From the NCBI RefSeq assembly GCF_014356525.2, contig NC_052509.1:34150584-34214583 (forward strand): a DNA stretch of 64,000 bases, written 5' to 3'. Position 1 is the stretch's first letter; every line of letters begins with the position of its first letter. The stretch comes from Nilaparvata lugens. Its lineage: Eukaryota; Arthropoda; Insecta; Hemiptera; Delphacidae. The notes under the pieces were generated by a model. That model saw only the letters and a program-made list of their open reading frames with translations. It was not told the origin of the DNA and did no database searches. Both the position numbers and the translations under genes were made by a program. Positions 21,258 to 31,423 of this stretch are shown here, in pieces.

Positions 21258-24200
21258 ATGAACAAAGCTACAAGATGCCAGCAGACCAGCAGCTCATCAG
21301 GAGAGTTCTGCATATTGGAGGAGGCATTCAACAACAACCTTCAGACACTGTTCTACAACAACATCTCTTCACCCAATCCTGCAAAGGACTTCCCCTCCCT
21401 GCTAAACAGCCTACAGACAAAGATCGTTGATGTGATAGGTGAGGAGTTTCAGACACATGGACCGATCAAGGTCAACCTGGTGTTGGAGGCTACATACCAA
21501 CGCAGCCATCTTGATGAGAAGAACATCGAGCAGGAGGAGTTCCAGAATGTGGCCTTCAAGACTCCAAACTATTCAATCTTTAATATCAACGATCTTGCTA
21601 GAATTATCAGGGAGGCGTGCAAGAAGCTGTTGGAAGAAGAGGCTAAGTTCGAAGGCAACTCTAGTGGATGGAGCCTCCTCATCATCGATGGATTGCTCAT
21701 CAGGATTAGCAAACATACTCCCCTGCGTGGATCATCCTACATCAGTCTTCCACCTCTTCTATCAGCACGAAAGGCAATCATCAATCCTATAAACATGGAC
21801 CAGCAATGTTTCAAATGGGCTATCCTCGCCAAACATGTACAAGGCAGTAATCCTCAACGAGTCAATGAGCGATACCATCAATTGGAAGAAAGATACAACT
21901 TTTCAGGCATTGGATTTCCCACTACCATCAACCAAATCGATATATTTGAGAAAGATAATCCGGAGGTATCAGTTAATATTTATGGTGTGGATGAGAAGAA
22001 CGTTATATTTCCAAGAAGAGTTGGAAATGCAATGAAGGCAGATCACTTTGATCTTCTCCTCCTCTGTGAGAGTAAGGATGATGATGAAAACAGCACCCTT
22101 GAGGATGACAATGAACATAAATCAAATAGCCACTACTGCTACATTAAAAATTTTGAAAGACTTGTGAGATCCCAACTCACAAAACATAAAAGTAAAATTA
22201 TCATCTGCAGACGATGTTTCACCCATTACACCCAGGATATAGATGGAGAACGCAGGATGGCTGAGCATGAGGAGTATTGTGCTAGCAATAATACAGCAAG
22301 AATCATCATGCCACAGGTTGGAAAAGATGGTAAACCTCCGACCTTGAAGTTTGAGAAACATGTGCAAAAGTATAGAGTACCTGTTGTAGCATATGCTGAT
22401 TTTGAGTGCATCCTGGAGAAGCCTGATGAAGACAATGAACAATGGATCGGTAAAGCTACCAAAGTTATCCAGTATCATCGGGCAATGAGTTACTGCTTAT
22501 ACTTTGTGCGGGACCCATATTTGGAAGATTCCTGGCTGACAATCACTAACCTAATCCCTCATGAGCCAATTGTCTACAGGGGTCCTGATGCCGCCGAACA
22601 TTTCATGAAGACCCTCACCATGTATGCAAAAGATTTAGATGAGGCAATTGACTGCAGGAATATCAAGTTGCTCCCACTAACCAAAAGAGAGAAAGAACGA
22701 CATAATGCAGCTGATTTCTGTGAGGCCTGCAATGAACGGTTCAATAAAGATAAGGTGTATGACCATTGTCATATAACTGGTATCTACCGGAATGCATTAT
22801 GCCGTAAATGCAACCTGCAGCGAGAGCGACAATCATTCATACCAGTGTTTCTCCACAACTCTTCAAACTACGATACACACCTCATTATTCCAGAGCTGGG
22901 TAGAGATAAGGATCGGCTGTCTGTCATCCCAAATTCATCGGAAAAGTATATATCATTCACCAAACAAATATCTTCAAAAATGCACCTTCGATTCATCGAT
23001 ACATTCCGGTTTACGCCTGATAGTCTAGACAATCTGGTCACCAACCTAGTCAAATCAGCATCAAATCCAGAAGACTTGTCCAAAGTGCTGCCACATACTG
23101 CCAAGGTGTTTGGAAACAAATTGAGCCTTGTCTCAAGGAAAGGAGTGTTTCCATACGACTACTGCGATTCATGGCAGAGACTCGAAGAAACATTGCTACC
23201 ACCCAAAGAGGCATTTTTCAGCAAGCTGGTTGATAGGAGTGTTAGCAGTGATGATTATGAACATGCTCAAACTGTATGGAACCAATTCAGTTGTAGAACT
23301 CTGGGAGAATACAGTGACCTATACTTGAAAACAGATGTTCTCCTGTTGGCTGATGTCTTTGAAAGTTTTAGAGATATGTGCTTGAAAAACTATAACTTGG
23401 ATTGTGCTCACTACTTTACATCTCCAGGCTTTTCCTTTGATGTCATGCTGAAATATACAAAAGTTGAACTAGAACTCCTGACCGACTACGATATGTATAT
23501 GTTCATTGAACGAGGCATCAGAGGTGGCATAACAACATGCGTTCATCGACATGCCATTGCCAACAATGCCTACACAGGAGCGCCTATTGACCCAGAGAAG
23601 CCTACATCATATCTCCTGTACACAGATGCGAACAACCTGTATGGTTGGGCGATGTGTCAACCACTTCCATGCCGGAAATTCCAGTGGATGGAGAAAGATG
23701 AGTTGGAGGGGGTGAGCAGAGGTATTGATGGTGTTGGAGATGTTCAAAAGATTGGCTACATCTTGGAGGTGGACATTGAGTACCCTTCTGAATTGCATGA
23801 TGAGCATAACGACTTCCCATTCCTGGCAGAGAACAAAAAAACTCCAAAATCAGGATCGTTGAGATTGATGACAACTCTAAGCAACCGTGAAAGATATGTA
23901 TGTCATTACCGCACCCTCAAGCAAGCAGTACAACATGGATTGAAAATCACTAAAGTTCATCGAGGTGTAAGGTTTGAGCAGGAGGACTTCCTAGCACCCT
24001 ACATCATGCTAAACACCAGACTTCGACAACAGTCAAAGAACAAGTTTGAGAAAAATTTCTTCAAACTAATGAACAATGCCGTTTTTGGCAAGACAATGGA
24101 GAATGTTCGGAAGCGTATGAACATGGAGCTTGTCAACAATGAGAAACGTCTAAGGAAACTGATTGCCCGACCAACTTACAAGGACCGCATCATCTTTGGT

Positions 24201-24371
24201 GAGAATATCTGCGCTGTAACATTGCATAAGGAAAAAGTAGAGCTCAACAAGCCAATCTATATAGGGTTATCAGTGCTTGACATCAGCAAGACCCTTATGT
24301 ACCAGTTCCACTATGATGTGATGAAACCTAAGTACAAAAGAGAACCTGCAACTGCTTTATCAGGATACTGA
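21258..24371 (+). pseudogene. polB: Protein-primed type B DNA polymerase, main open part
   Basis: This enzyme would replicate a linear DNA element using a protein primer. The 1037-codon frame starts at an ATG that abuts a splice acceptor. An N-terminal region of about 370 residues has no known domain. Exonuclease motifs follow: YADFEC (DFE near 381), HNSSNYD (near 535), and YLKTD (near 690). A Cys/His endonuclease VII-like insert, CEACNERF...HCHITG...CRKCNL, lies at about 488-519. Polymerase motif A is DANNLYG (about 790) and motif B is KLMNNAVFGK (about 935). Motif C DTDS lies just beyond the stop, in another frame (24364-24375), because an extra A in the run 24336-24339 shifts the frame. 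Confidence 0.85.
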
Positions 24372-24970
24372 CAGCTTATTCTACATCGTGAAAACTGAGA
24401 ACCTATACAATGACATCATCAACAGCCAACAACTGAAAGATACCTTTGATACATCCGAGTATCCGACTGACCACCCATGCTACTCAGATGGAAACAAAAT
24501 GGTGCTTGGAAAGTTTAAAGATGAATATGCTGGCCGAGCGCCACTTGAGTATGTAGGCCTGCGATCGAAGCTATATGCCCTGTAGGTGTTACAATAGTGA
24601 TCCAAATCAGCTGACAAGTGGATTGATAAAGAAAGCTAAAGGAGTGAGGAGACCAATACTTGGGCGAGAACTCTCAAAAATGCATCCAGATGCTGAACAT
24701 TACATAGGCTTCCAAGACTATCTAGATTGTCTATATGGTGATGAGGATATCTATAGAGAACAAGTGATGTTTGGTACTAGGAAACATCAGATCATGACCC
24801 AAGTCATGAGAAAGAAGGCACTGAGCAAAGCTGATGAGAAGAGGTATATTCTAGATGATGGAATTACAACTCTTGCACATGGACATTACAAGATCCCCAC
24901 TCTAGCACACATTGATGAGGAGGATGAGGAGGAGGAGGAGAGGAGGAGGAGGATGAGGAGGAAGAGATGA
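24372..24970 (+). pseudogene. polB: DNA polymerase B, C-terminal part in shifted frames
   Basis: This continues the polymerase after the first frameshift, with motif C (DTDS) just upstream, then LRSKLYAL with a stop at 24583-24585. A second shift near 24575 leads to the thumb motif IKKAKGV (about 24626-24646) and a C-terminal tail ending in an acidic and then Arg-rich run (24910-24967). Both shifts are single small indels, so the gene was intact recently or the assembly has base errors here. Confidence 0.75.
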
Positions 24971-25683
24971 TTGACTCTCAAGAAATTCCCAAGGTTCAGG
25001 CAGCTTGTAGTACTACGACAGCTAAACGGCTACATTCCTCATCACATGATGATAGAGTCAATGAGTCAGGAAGCAGTACTATCCCTGCTAAACGGTCACG
25101 TCCCTTATCAAATGACTATAAAATAGATGGTGATGCATCCCAGTACAGCATTTTGAGAAAATTGCTTGAAAAGTGACGTCATACCTCATGCCAGGAAGTG
25201 TCAACAAATCCACTGCGCACATGTCTTCGCCCTACATTCACATCGCAAGACTTTTTGGAAGCGGTCATCAACAGTTGATGTCTGTGCACCGTGCTGTAAA
25301 GAACTAGCATCAGCTACAACTAGAAATCCAGCTACTACTCCAGCTAGTACTCCTGCTGTTACCACTACCACTGCCAACATCAGCCTGCAGTGGAGCAAGC
25401 AGATATGTGTGAGTGCAGAGACTGTCTACTAGTAACCAGCAACCAATGGATTGTACAACCATTTCTGAAGTTTGGAGATAAGGACCTACCAGAACCGTTT
25501 GGAACAGCTCAAAACTTTCTAGAGACACTAACATCCATCTTTCATGATGCTGAAGTGTCAAGCTATACCGACCTAAGCGAGGGAGCAGCCATCTTGAAAT
25601 TCTCATTCAGCAGAGGATTCTGCGAAATAAGTGATAGATTGGGTGAATTATATCACTGGATAGTTCTCGATATATTGGACTGA
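24967..25683 (+). other. Uncharacterised open frames downstream of the polymerase
   Basis: Three short overlapping frames (24967-25176, 25166-25432, 25390-25683) follow the polymerase without a gap. The last has 97 codons and ends 72 bp before a poly(A) signal. It contains no motif I know. They may be pieces of one broken small gene or 3' exons of the same transcript. Coding status is uncertain. Confidence 0.35.
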
Positions 25684-25755
25684 ATCTATTGAATTGTAAT
25701 GTAAATAATCTTATTATTCATATGAATGCTCAGTTTATATATTATGCTATGTATC

Positions 25756-25761
25756 AATAAA
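25756..25761 (+). terminator. Poly(A) signal AATAAA of the polymerase unit
   Basis: AATAAA at 25756-25761 is followed by a GT-rich stretch (GAGAGTGTGTTATTTC), the standard eukaryotic 3'-end arrangement. It closes the transcription unit that starts near 20317. Confidence 0.6.
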
Positions 25762-25888
25762 AGAGAGAGTGTGTTATTTCAAGAGAAATATGTTGTACAT
25801 CTTATTCCATACACCCTTCAACTTCTAGAGTAAGCACTCTTAGACATTTAAGGTATAGTAAATACAATAGGAAGCATCCTTCTATGAT

Positions 25889-25996
25889 AAACTTGTCTTT
25901 ATCATACCATGTAGGAAGTTCATGATGGTTGAGCTCAACAGCAAACTTGTCTTTATCATACCATGTAGGAAGTTCATGATGGTTGAGCTCAACAGC
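25889..25996 (+). repeat. Exact 54-bp tandem duplication
   Basis: The units 25889-25942 and 25943-25996 appear identical. They contain a CATACCATG and a TTGAGCTCAA palindrome and lie just upstream of the TATA box of the integrase frame, so they could be promoter elements. Confidence 0.9.
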
Positions 25997-26004
25997 CTGA
26001 TGCT

Positions 26005-26012
26005 TATATAAA
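26005..26012 (+). promoter_or_regulatory. TATA box upstream of the integrase fragment
   Basis: TATATAAA ends 28 bp before the ATG at 26041, so transcription from it would start almost at the ATG and give a very short leader. This is compact, virus-like spacing. Confidence 0.4.
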
Positions 26013-26040
26013 TGCTAATTAGCAAGTTCATATATCCAGT

Positions 26041-26295
26041 ATGGATAAGACAGTATTAGCACAAGAGCTGCACAAGCAAGCTTGTTGGAACTTCCCAACA
26101 AGAAAGGTTACAGTCAAAGGTCTTTATGACCTCTATCAAGCTGACCTTGTTGAGATGATACCATATGCTCAACAGAGCAAAGGTTATAGATACATAATTA
26201 CTATTATCAATTGTCTTAGTAAGTTCGCCTTTGCTATACCAATTAAAAGCAAGTCAGCTGGTGATGTGGTCAAGGCAATCAGATACAGAAAATAA
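26041..26295 (+). pseudogene. int: Polinton-type integrase, N-terminal fragment
   Basis: This 84-codon frame starts at ATG 26041 and enters a retroviral-type integrase core (YQADLVEM with the first catalytic Asp, then GYRYIITIINCLSKFAFAIPIKSKSAGDVV). The second Asp and the Glu of the DDE triad are missing because the frame ends at 26295 shortly before them. The sequence resembles the integrases of Polintons and Ginger elements more than those of Gypsy. With the neighbouring polymerase it supports a Polinton origin. Confidence 0.7.
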
Positions 26296-26628
26296 CTCTT
26301 TCCTTATTCCTATTGGGGTTATGCTCTAGAACATCTAGCTTGATTCTAATTTCATAATTCAAATCTATGTTGGGGTTCTCAACTTCTTCCTCTATCCAAT
26401 AGTTTGACACATACAATGCTTCCAGGTTTTCAAACTGTAAAATATATCAACTATTGTTCCTACGGTATACATAGTATAGGAGTTATAAGAAGGCTAGAAT
26501 TTGTCATTATTGTAATCAAACAGGTATATTGTAGGAACAATAGTTAAGAGTACAAGGCACATCCTGCACTATCAACTCCTATAGTAAATTTCTATTGGAA
26601 ACATCTATGGATAGTCATATAGTGCTAA
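26296..26628. other. Non-coding stretch with inverted repeats before the gap
   Basis: AACTATTGTTCCTA at 26449-26462 is mirrored at 26532-26545 (TAGGAACAATAGTT), with pairing extending to about 20 of 22 bases. TATAGGAGTT near 26474 is mirrored near 26572. No gene is seen. Confidence 0.55.
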
Positions 26629-26728
26629 NNNNNNNNNNNNNNNNNNNNNNNNNNNNNNNNNNNNNNNNNNNNNNNNNNNNNNNNNNNNNNNNNNNNNNNN
26701 NNNNNNNNNNNNNNNNNNNNNNNNNNNN
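26629..26728. other. Assembly gap (100 N)
   Basis: Exactly 100 N bases, the conventional size for a gap of unknown length. The order and distance of sequence on either side are not guaranteed. Confidence 1.
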
Positions 26729-27023
26729 GAAAAGATGGGATTTGAATGTTACTGCTGGACGTGTATTCTTGATAGAATGGTAAAATCTCATCCTAGTTGT
26801 CAAGTACATCTAGAATTTATGACAGTAAGAAGTTCGTTTCACTTAAATCTGGCAGAAGTTCATTTCACTTAAATCTGTCAGTAGATTGCCTCTCTCTCTC
26901 ACACATATCTCTCTCTGCTATAAATCATCATCAAATAGAGCGTGACTAAATGTAATTGGGCATGACTAAATGTAATTGGGCATGACTATCTATAAATGAA
27001 ATATTTACACATATTTAACCTAC
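26729..27023. other. Short tandem repeats, no gene
   Basis: Two 27-bp units around AGTTCATTTCACTTAAATCTG (about 26829-26882) and two units of GACTAAATGTAATTGGGCAT (about 26943-26982) occur here. The first trace of the 153-bp satellite (TTTACACATATTTAAC) appears near 27004. Confidence 0.6.
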
Positions 27024-27027
27024 TGTT

Positions 27028-29516
27028 TGTGGAGTACAAATAGCCCCACGTTATGAGCCAAATTATGTGAAGCTCTTCTTGGGGGAGTTACTATCGCATC
27101 CAAGGTTAGGTCAACACAAGTATAACGAATCTTGTACTGAGTCACCAGTATTGAGGTTAGAAATTTGAAAATGCGTGTGTGGACACTAAGTGAACACCAG
27201 ACTGATTGAGTCACTACAAGATTCTATACAATCATCTGAATTGCGGGAGGCATAAACACTCACTCACCCTTGATTCTTCTTATGACTGATTGTATAATGA
27301 TAAAACTTTCAGAGGTAGTGTAGCGGGTCGCTAAACACTGAATACAGATATCTTGAAACTATTACCTGTGATGAAACAGCATATAGAATCATACAGGTCG
27401 AGCAAAAATCCCAATGTAGATAATCTATGGGACTGCATCTCTAATAAGTTTCGAAGGATTAAGATAGGGTACTAAGGACCAGAGATCGTTCAGAATATAC
27501 TTCAAGAACAGAGTCTTGTCGGGCCTTATGCTCTATTGTAGGAAATTATATTATCTCCAGCTGTATCTGCCATACAGTCGAAAAATTCGCTCCCAAGCCG
27601 AAGTTGGTAACAGATAAAAGCTGATATATGAGCAGGTGAGGACAGAGAATAGGTAATCTCGATCTGACCCCACACACTACATCCACTTAGATCTGTTCCA
27701 AACTCCAGGTTGAATCAATTATTTCAATGATCATACTTGATCGGTTCTTGATAATATAGAATGTGTCAGACACAATAATTGACAGGCTTAAGAAATAATC
27801 GAACTCAGAAGAAGAATTGATAAAGTGGAAATATAATATAATAAAATATATAATTTGACAGTGCAGATTTAAAGCTTGGATTACAGATTGAAAATAGTTT
27901 AACATTGACAAAATAATTAGAAATTTGCTTGTGCTCGCATGATACCATGCATGATCCAACAGAATTTTCATAATTGATAAATTTAACAGTTTTTTTCAAA
28001 ATAATGAAAACAAATTATAAGAGATTTTTAAAATTACTCAAGGTCGTGATTCTGGCAGCAGAGGATAGTTAATCAACTACAAGTTCTTATAAATTCTATA
28101 TCAGATAAAATCTAGGATCTTAATGGTTATAAGAGCTTGTCAGCGTGGCCATTACTTTTACGAATAAAAATTTTATATGTTTCTGCACTGTATTTTCTTT
28201 CGAAGTGAAGATTGGGGCCCCAAACATATAAAACTCACGTGAATCCTCTTGGCGATCGTGGTTCCTTACGATCAAATTTTGTATGATCAGTGGTTGGTCC
28301 AGGCTTCGGTCTTAGCACGTGTGGAATTTTAATTAAATATTCCCTTCACCAAATAAATTGGGGAATAATTAAATTAAAATCTCCAGAATAATCAATTGAT
28401 GAATAAATTTACAAAATAATAGATAAATTAGCCTAAGATATTGGCTCACAGATAAAATATACAAAAGTTGAACAAAATTTCACTTATAGGTCTTTGGTAA
28501 CTTTCTCACAAGGTCTTAACGGTGAGGATTTTAAAAAGGAAGTGTCTTTCCTTCTTCTAAGCCTTTGGCTAGAACCCTTTCCTGAGAATCTCTGTGTAAT
28601 TAATTTGCATGAAAATTTGCCATTGGTAGAATGATTATGACGTAGGCATGACGTCAGTGGCAAGCAGTAAAATATAATTCCTTTGATTACAAGAATAACT
28701 TAATTTGTATAATTTTCCAAATTGCTTAATTCTCTAGATACAGTTTCCCTATACAGTGTACATGCACTAGCATATATTATGATAAGGCAAGTTTGCTGGC
28801 TGATAACAGATTAATATATGATGCTTTCAAACAATCATCCCTTTTGGTGCCATTTCTATGACATATGATTGGCTTAGACTTGCCAAAGAGATTCATTCAC
28901 CATGTGACTCAGTTGAATCAATAATTAATAATTAAATATTTCTTATTATATTCGAAACTGTTATAATAAATTTTTGCTGCTCTTATCAGTGATACAATAT
29001 TCATGCTATGACCTAGTTCGTTACAACAACATTCGACATTATAATGTAATTTCATGAGTAATAAATAATTTTAACAATAATACATACATTTTATTTTTCT
29101 ATCTGAAACTCTTTATCTTTTTTCAATAGTTCTTAGTTTTAGAAATAATATTATAGCTCGCATGAGAACCTGGCATGACATTTATAATATATTGAGTCAG
29201 TCAGCTGTGTCTGAGCTGCTACAAAACATCTGATCAATTGTAAACAAAAGTGTAACCTCCAAAAAAGTTCAATAAGCAATTCATAAATGATTTATACTTA
29301 ATTTGCAAAATAATTATAATTTTATTAAATGATTCTTCGAAAAAATGCATAGTACAAAATGGTACTCTTATCTTATACCCAGCTGTTGAAAAGGAAGCCT
29401 TATCGCTCGGGTGCTAACTGTTTGTTTGGCAAACTTTTTATTTTATAAGAGTAATTATAATTTTTCTAGTTAATTCTCTTCTTTCATGAGATTTACTAAA
29501 AAAAAAATTCATCACA
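27028..29516. mobile_element. Long TG...CA element, family A copy 2 (probable solo LTR)
   Basis: This 2489-bp insertion begins TGTGGAG and ends ATTCATCACA, flanked by TGTT at 27024-27027 and 29517-29520. It lies inside a satellite unit whose uninterrupted versions read CATACTGTTGAAGTTTCAT. It is collinear with 8415-10932 from about 27125 on, with many substitutions, while the first 100 bp are less similar. No coding sequence is seen. Two independent copies with identical ends and exact 4-bp duplications make an LTR identity likely. Confidence 0.75.
27127..27224. other. Imperfect inverted repeat in family A copy 2
   Basis: The arms GAATCTTGTACTGAGTCA (27127-27144) and TGAGTCACTACAAGATTC (27207-27224) pair at about 16 of 18 positions around a 62-base loop. 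The same structure is at 8547-8645 in copy 1. Confidence 0.6.
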
Positions 29517-30680
29517 TGTTGAAGTTTCATAGGAATATAATGATGTTTATGGATGGTTAGGGGTTGAAAACCCTATTGACCAACATAAAAAGTGATTGAC
29601 CGGGTATTTCTAATTGTCCGATTTGTTTCAAATTTGGCATAAAGGATGATTCACACATATTTAACATACTGTTGAAGTTTCATCGAAATATAATGATGTT
29701 TAGGGGTGGTTAGGGGTTAAAAACCCTATTGACCAGCATAAAAAGTGATTGACTGGGTATTTCTGATTGTCCGATTCGTTTCAAATTTGGCATAAAGGAT
29801 AATTCACACATAATAAAAGTACTGTTGAAGTTTCATCGAAATATAATTATTTTTAGGGGTTTAGGGGTTGAAACCCTATTGACCAGCATAAAAAGTGATT
29901 GACCGGGTATTTATAATTGTCCGATTTGTTTCAAATTTGGCATACAGGATAATTCAAACATACTTAACATACTGTTGCAGTTTTATCAAGATATAATGAT
30001 GTTAAGGGTTGGTTAGGGGTTAAAAACCCTATTGACCAGCATAAAAAGTGATTGACTGGGTATTTCTGATTGTCCGATTCGTTCCAAATTTGGCATGAAG
30101 GATAATTCACACATAATAAACATACTGTTGAAGTTTCATCGAAATATAATTATTTTTAGGGGTTTAGGGGTTGAAACCCTATTGACCAGCATAAAAAGTG
30201 ATTGACTGGGCATTTCTAATTGTCTGATTCATTTCAAATTTGGCATACAGGATGATTCACACATATTTAACATAGGCCTACTGTTCAAGATTTATCAAAA
30301 TATAATGATGTTTAGGGGTGGTTAGGGGTTAAAAACCCTATTGACTATCATAAAAAGTGATTGAACGGGTATTTCTAATTGTCCGATTCCTTTCAAATTT
30401 GGCATGCAGGATGATTTACACCTACTCAACATACTGTTGGAATTTCATAAGAATGTTTCGACTATTGAAGGTGGTAAGGGGTTTAAAACCCTATTGACCA
30501 GCATAAAAAGTGGTTGACCGGGTATTTCTAATTGTCCTATTCTTTTTAAATTTGGAATAGAGGATGATTTACACATACTCAACATACTGTTAAAATTTCA
30601 TCGAAATATGATGGTGTTTAGTCGTGGTTAGGGGTTAAAAACCCTATTGACCAGCATACTATTGGCCGGGTATTACTAAT
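29517..30680. repeat. Satellite array, about 153-bp units
   Basis: Units start with TGTTGAAGTTTCAT or variants at about 29517, 29670, 29823, 29973, 30126, 30282, 30435 and 30598. Periods are 150-163 bp, mostly 153. Each unit carries GGTTAGGGGTTAAAAACCCT, ATTGACCAGCATAAAAAGTG, and TCAAATTTGGCATACAGGAT-like blocks. The array continues past two insertions as the fragments at 31386-31423 and 34371-34395. Confidence 0.9.
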
Positions 30681-31385
30681 TGAAGAGGTGGAATTCAAAA
30701 GGGCTTAAGTAATTTATTTCACATCTTAGTTGAATCTGATCCTAGAGCATCACTTCTAACATTGGAAAAACAATTCAAAACAGTCAAGTAAGTATATTAT
30801 ACACATTACAAATGAGTAATTTTTTCCAAAAGTGCTTTAGTCATGCCCTGTTCTTCTCCAAACAGGCTTGTCAGCTGCCAAGCGTTTTGCGCATGCGCGA
30901 CTTCCAGCAGTCAGCACCTATTTGCTGTGATTTCGAGGTTATGCTGACTGATTGACTTTGATAGTGAATCGTGTCAGTGAAATGAAGAAGTATGTGATTA
31001 ATTTTTATAAATAAAAATTAATATTTCGTCATGTACTTAGATAGTTATTAAAACCTTTGTTGGCATCTTAAAGACAAGCTCTGACTATCAATACTCTTAT
31101 AAATAATAATAGTTTGAAGTTGTCTCTCATATGAATTTTCCAGAAGTGCTCAAGTCACTGACTTGAAGTCTCTTTGGGAAATAACCAAATATTTAACTCC
31201 TTAAAAAAAATTATCTTGTGATTGAATCTCACTTTTAATTGTCTTGAAAGAAGGATTTGAAACTGCAAATTACATGACTGATTCTATTCCAAAGTAGCAT
31301 TCAATTATATTATAAAAAATAGAAAAAATTAGTTCCTGAGAAATTCACTTTTTTGACTCAAGACCTTTTGGAATCCACCTCTTCA
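30681..31385. mobile_element. MITE with about 30-bp terminal inverted repeats
   Basis: The left end TGAAGAGGTGGAATTCAAAA is mirrored at the right end (reverse complement TGAAGAGGTGGATTCCAAAA), with similarity over about 30 bp. The element interrupts a satellite unit at CTAAT|TGTCC. It is 705 bp and has no coding sequence. The target duplication is too short or altered to assign a superfamily. Confidence 0.7.
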
Positions 31386-31423
31386 TGTCCGATTCGTTTC
31401 AAATTTGGCATACAGGATAATTT
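31386..31423. repeat. Satellite unit fragment
   Basis: GTCCGATTCGTTTCAAATTT and the following bases are the unit segment that continues from 30680. It is cut at 31423 by the next insertion. Confidence 0.85.

Larger units (their letters stand above)
20293..26295 (+). mobile_element. Polinton/Maverick-like fragment (DNA polymerase B plus integrase)
   Basis: A protein-primed type B DNA polymerase and a retroviral-type integrase on the same strand within 6 kb are the defining gene pair of Polintons/Mavericks, self-replicating transposons related to adenovirus-like viruses. Capsid, ATPase and maturation protease genes are not seen, and no terminal inverted repeats were found. The unit is a fragment or a derived form. 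The polymerase has two frameshifts and the integrase is cut short. Confidence 0.65.

Noticed and set aside
22122..22478. Minus-strand frames inside the polymerase gene
   Set aside because: They are antisense shadows of a well-supported coding sequence.
29517..30680. A CRISPR array
   Set aside because: The whole unit of about 153 bp is repeated with gradual divergence and there are no unique spacers. The DNA is eukaryotic.
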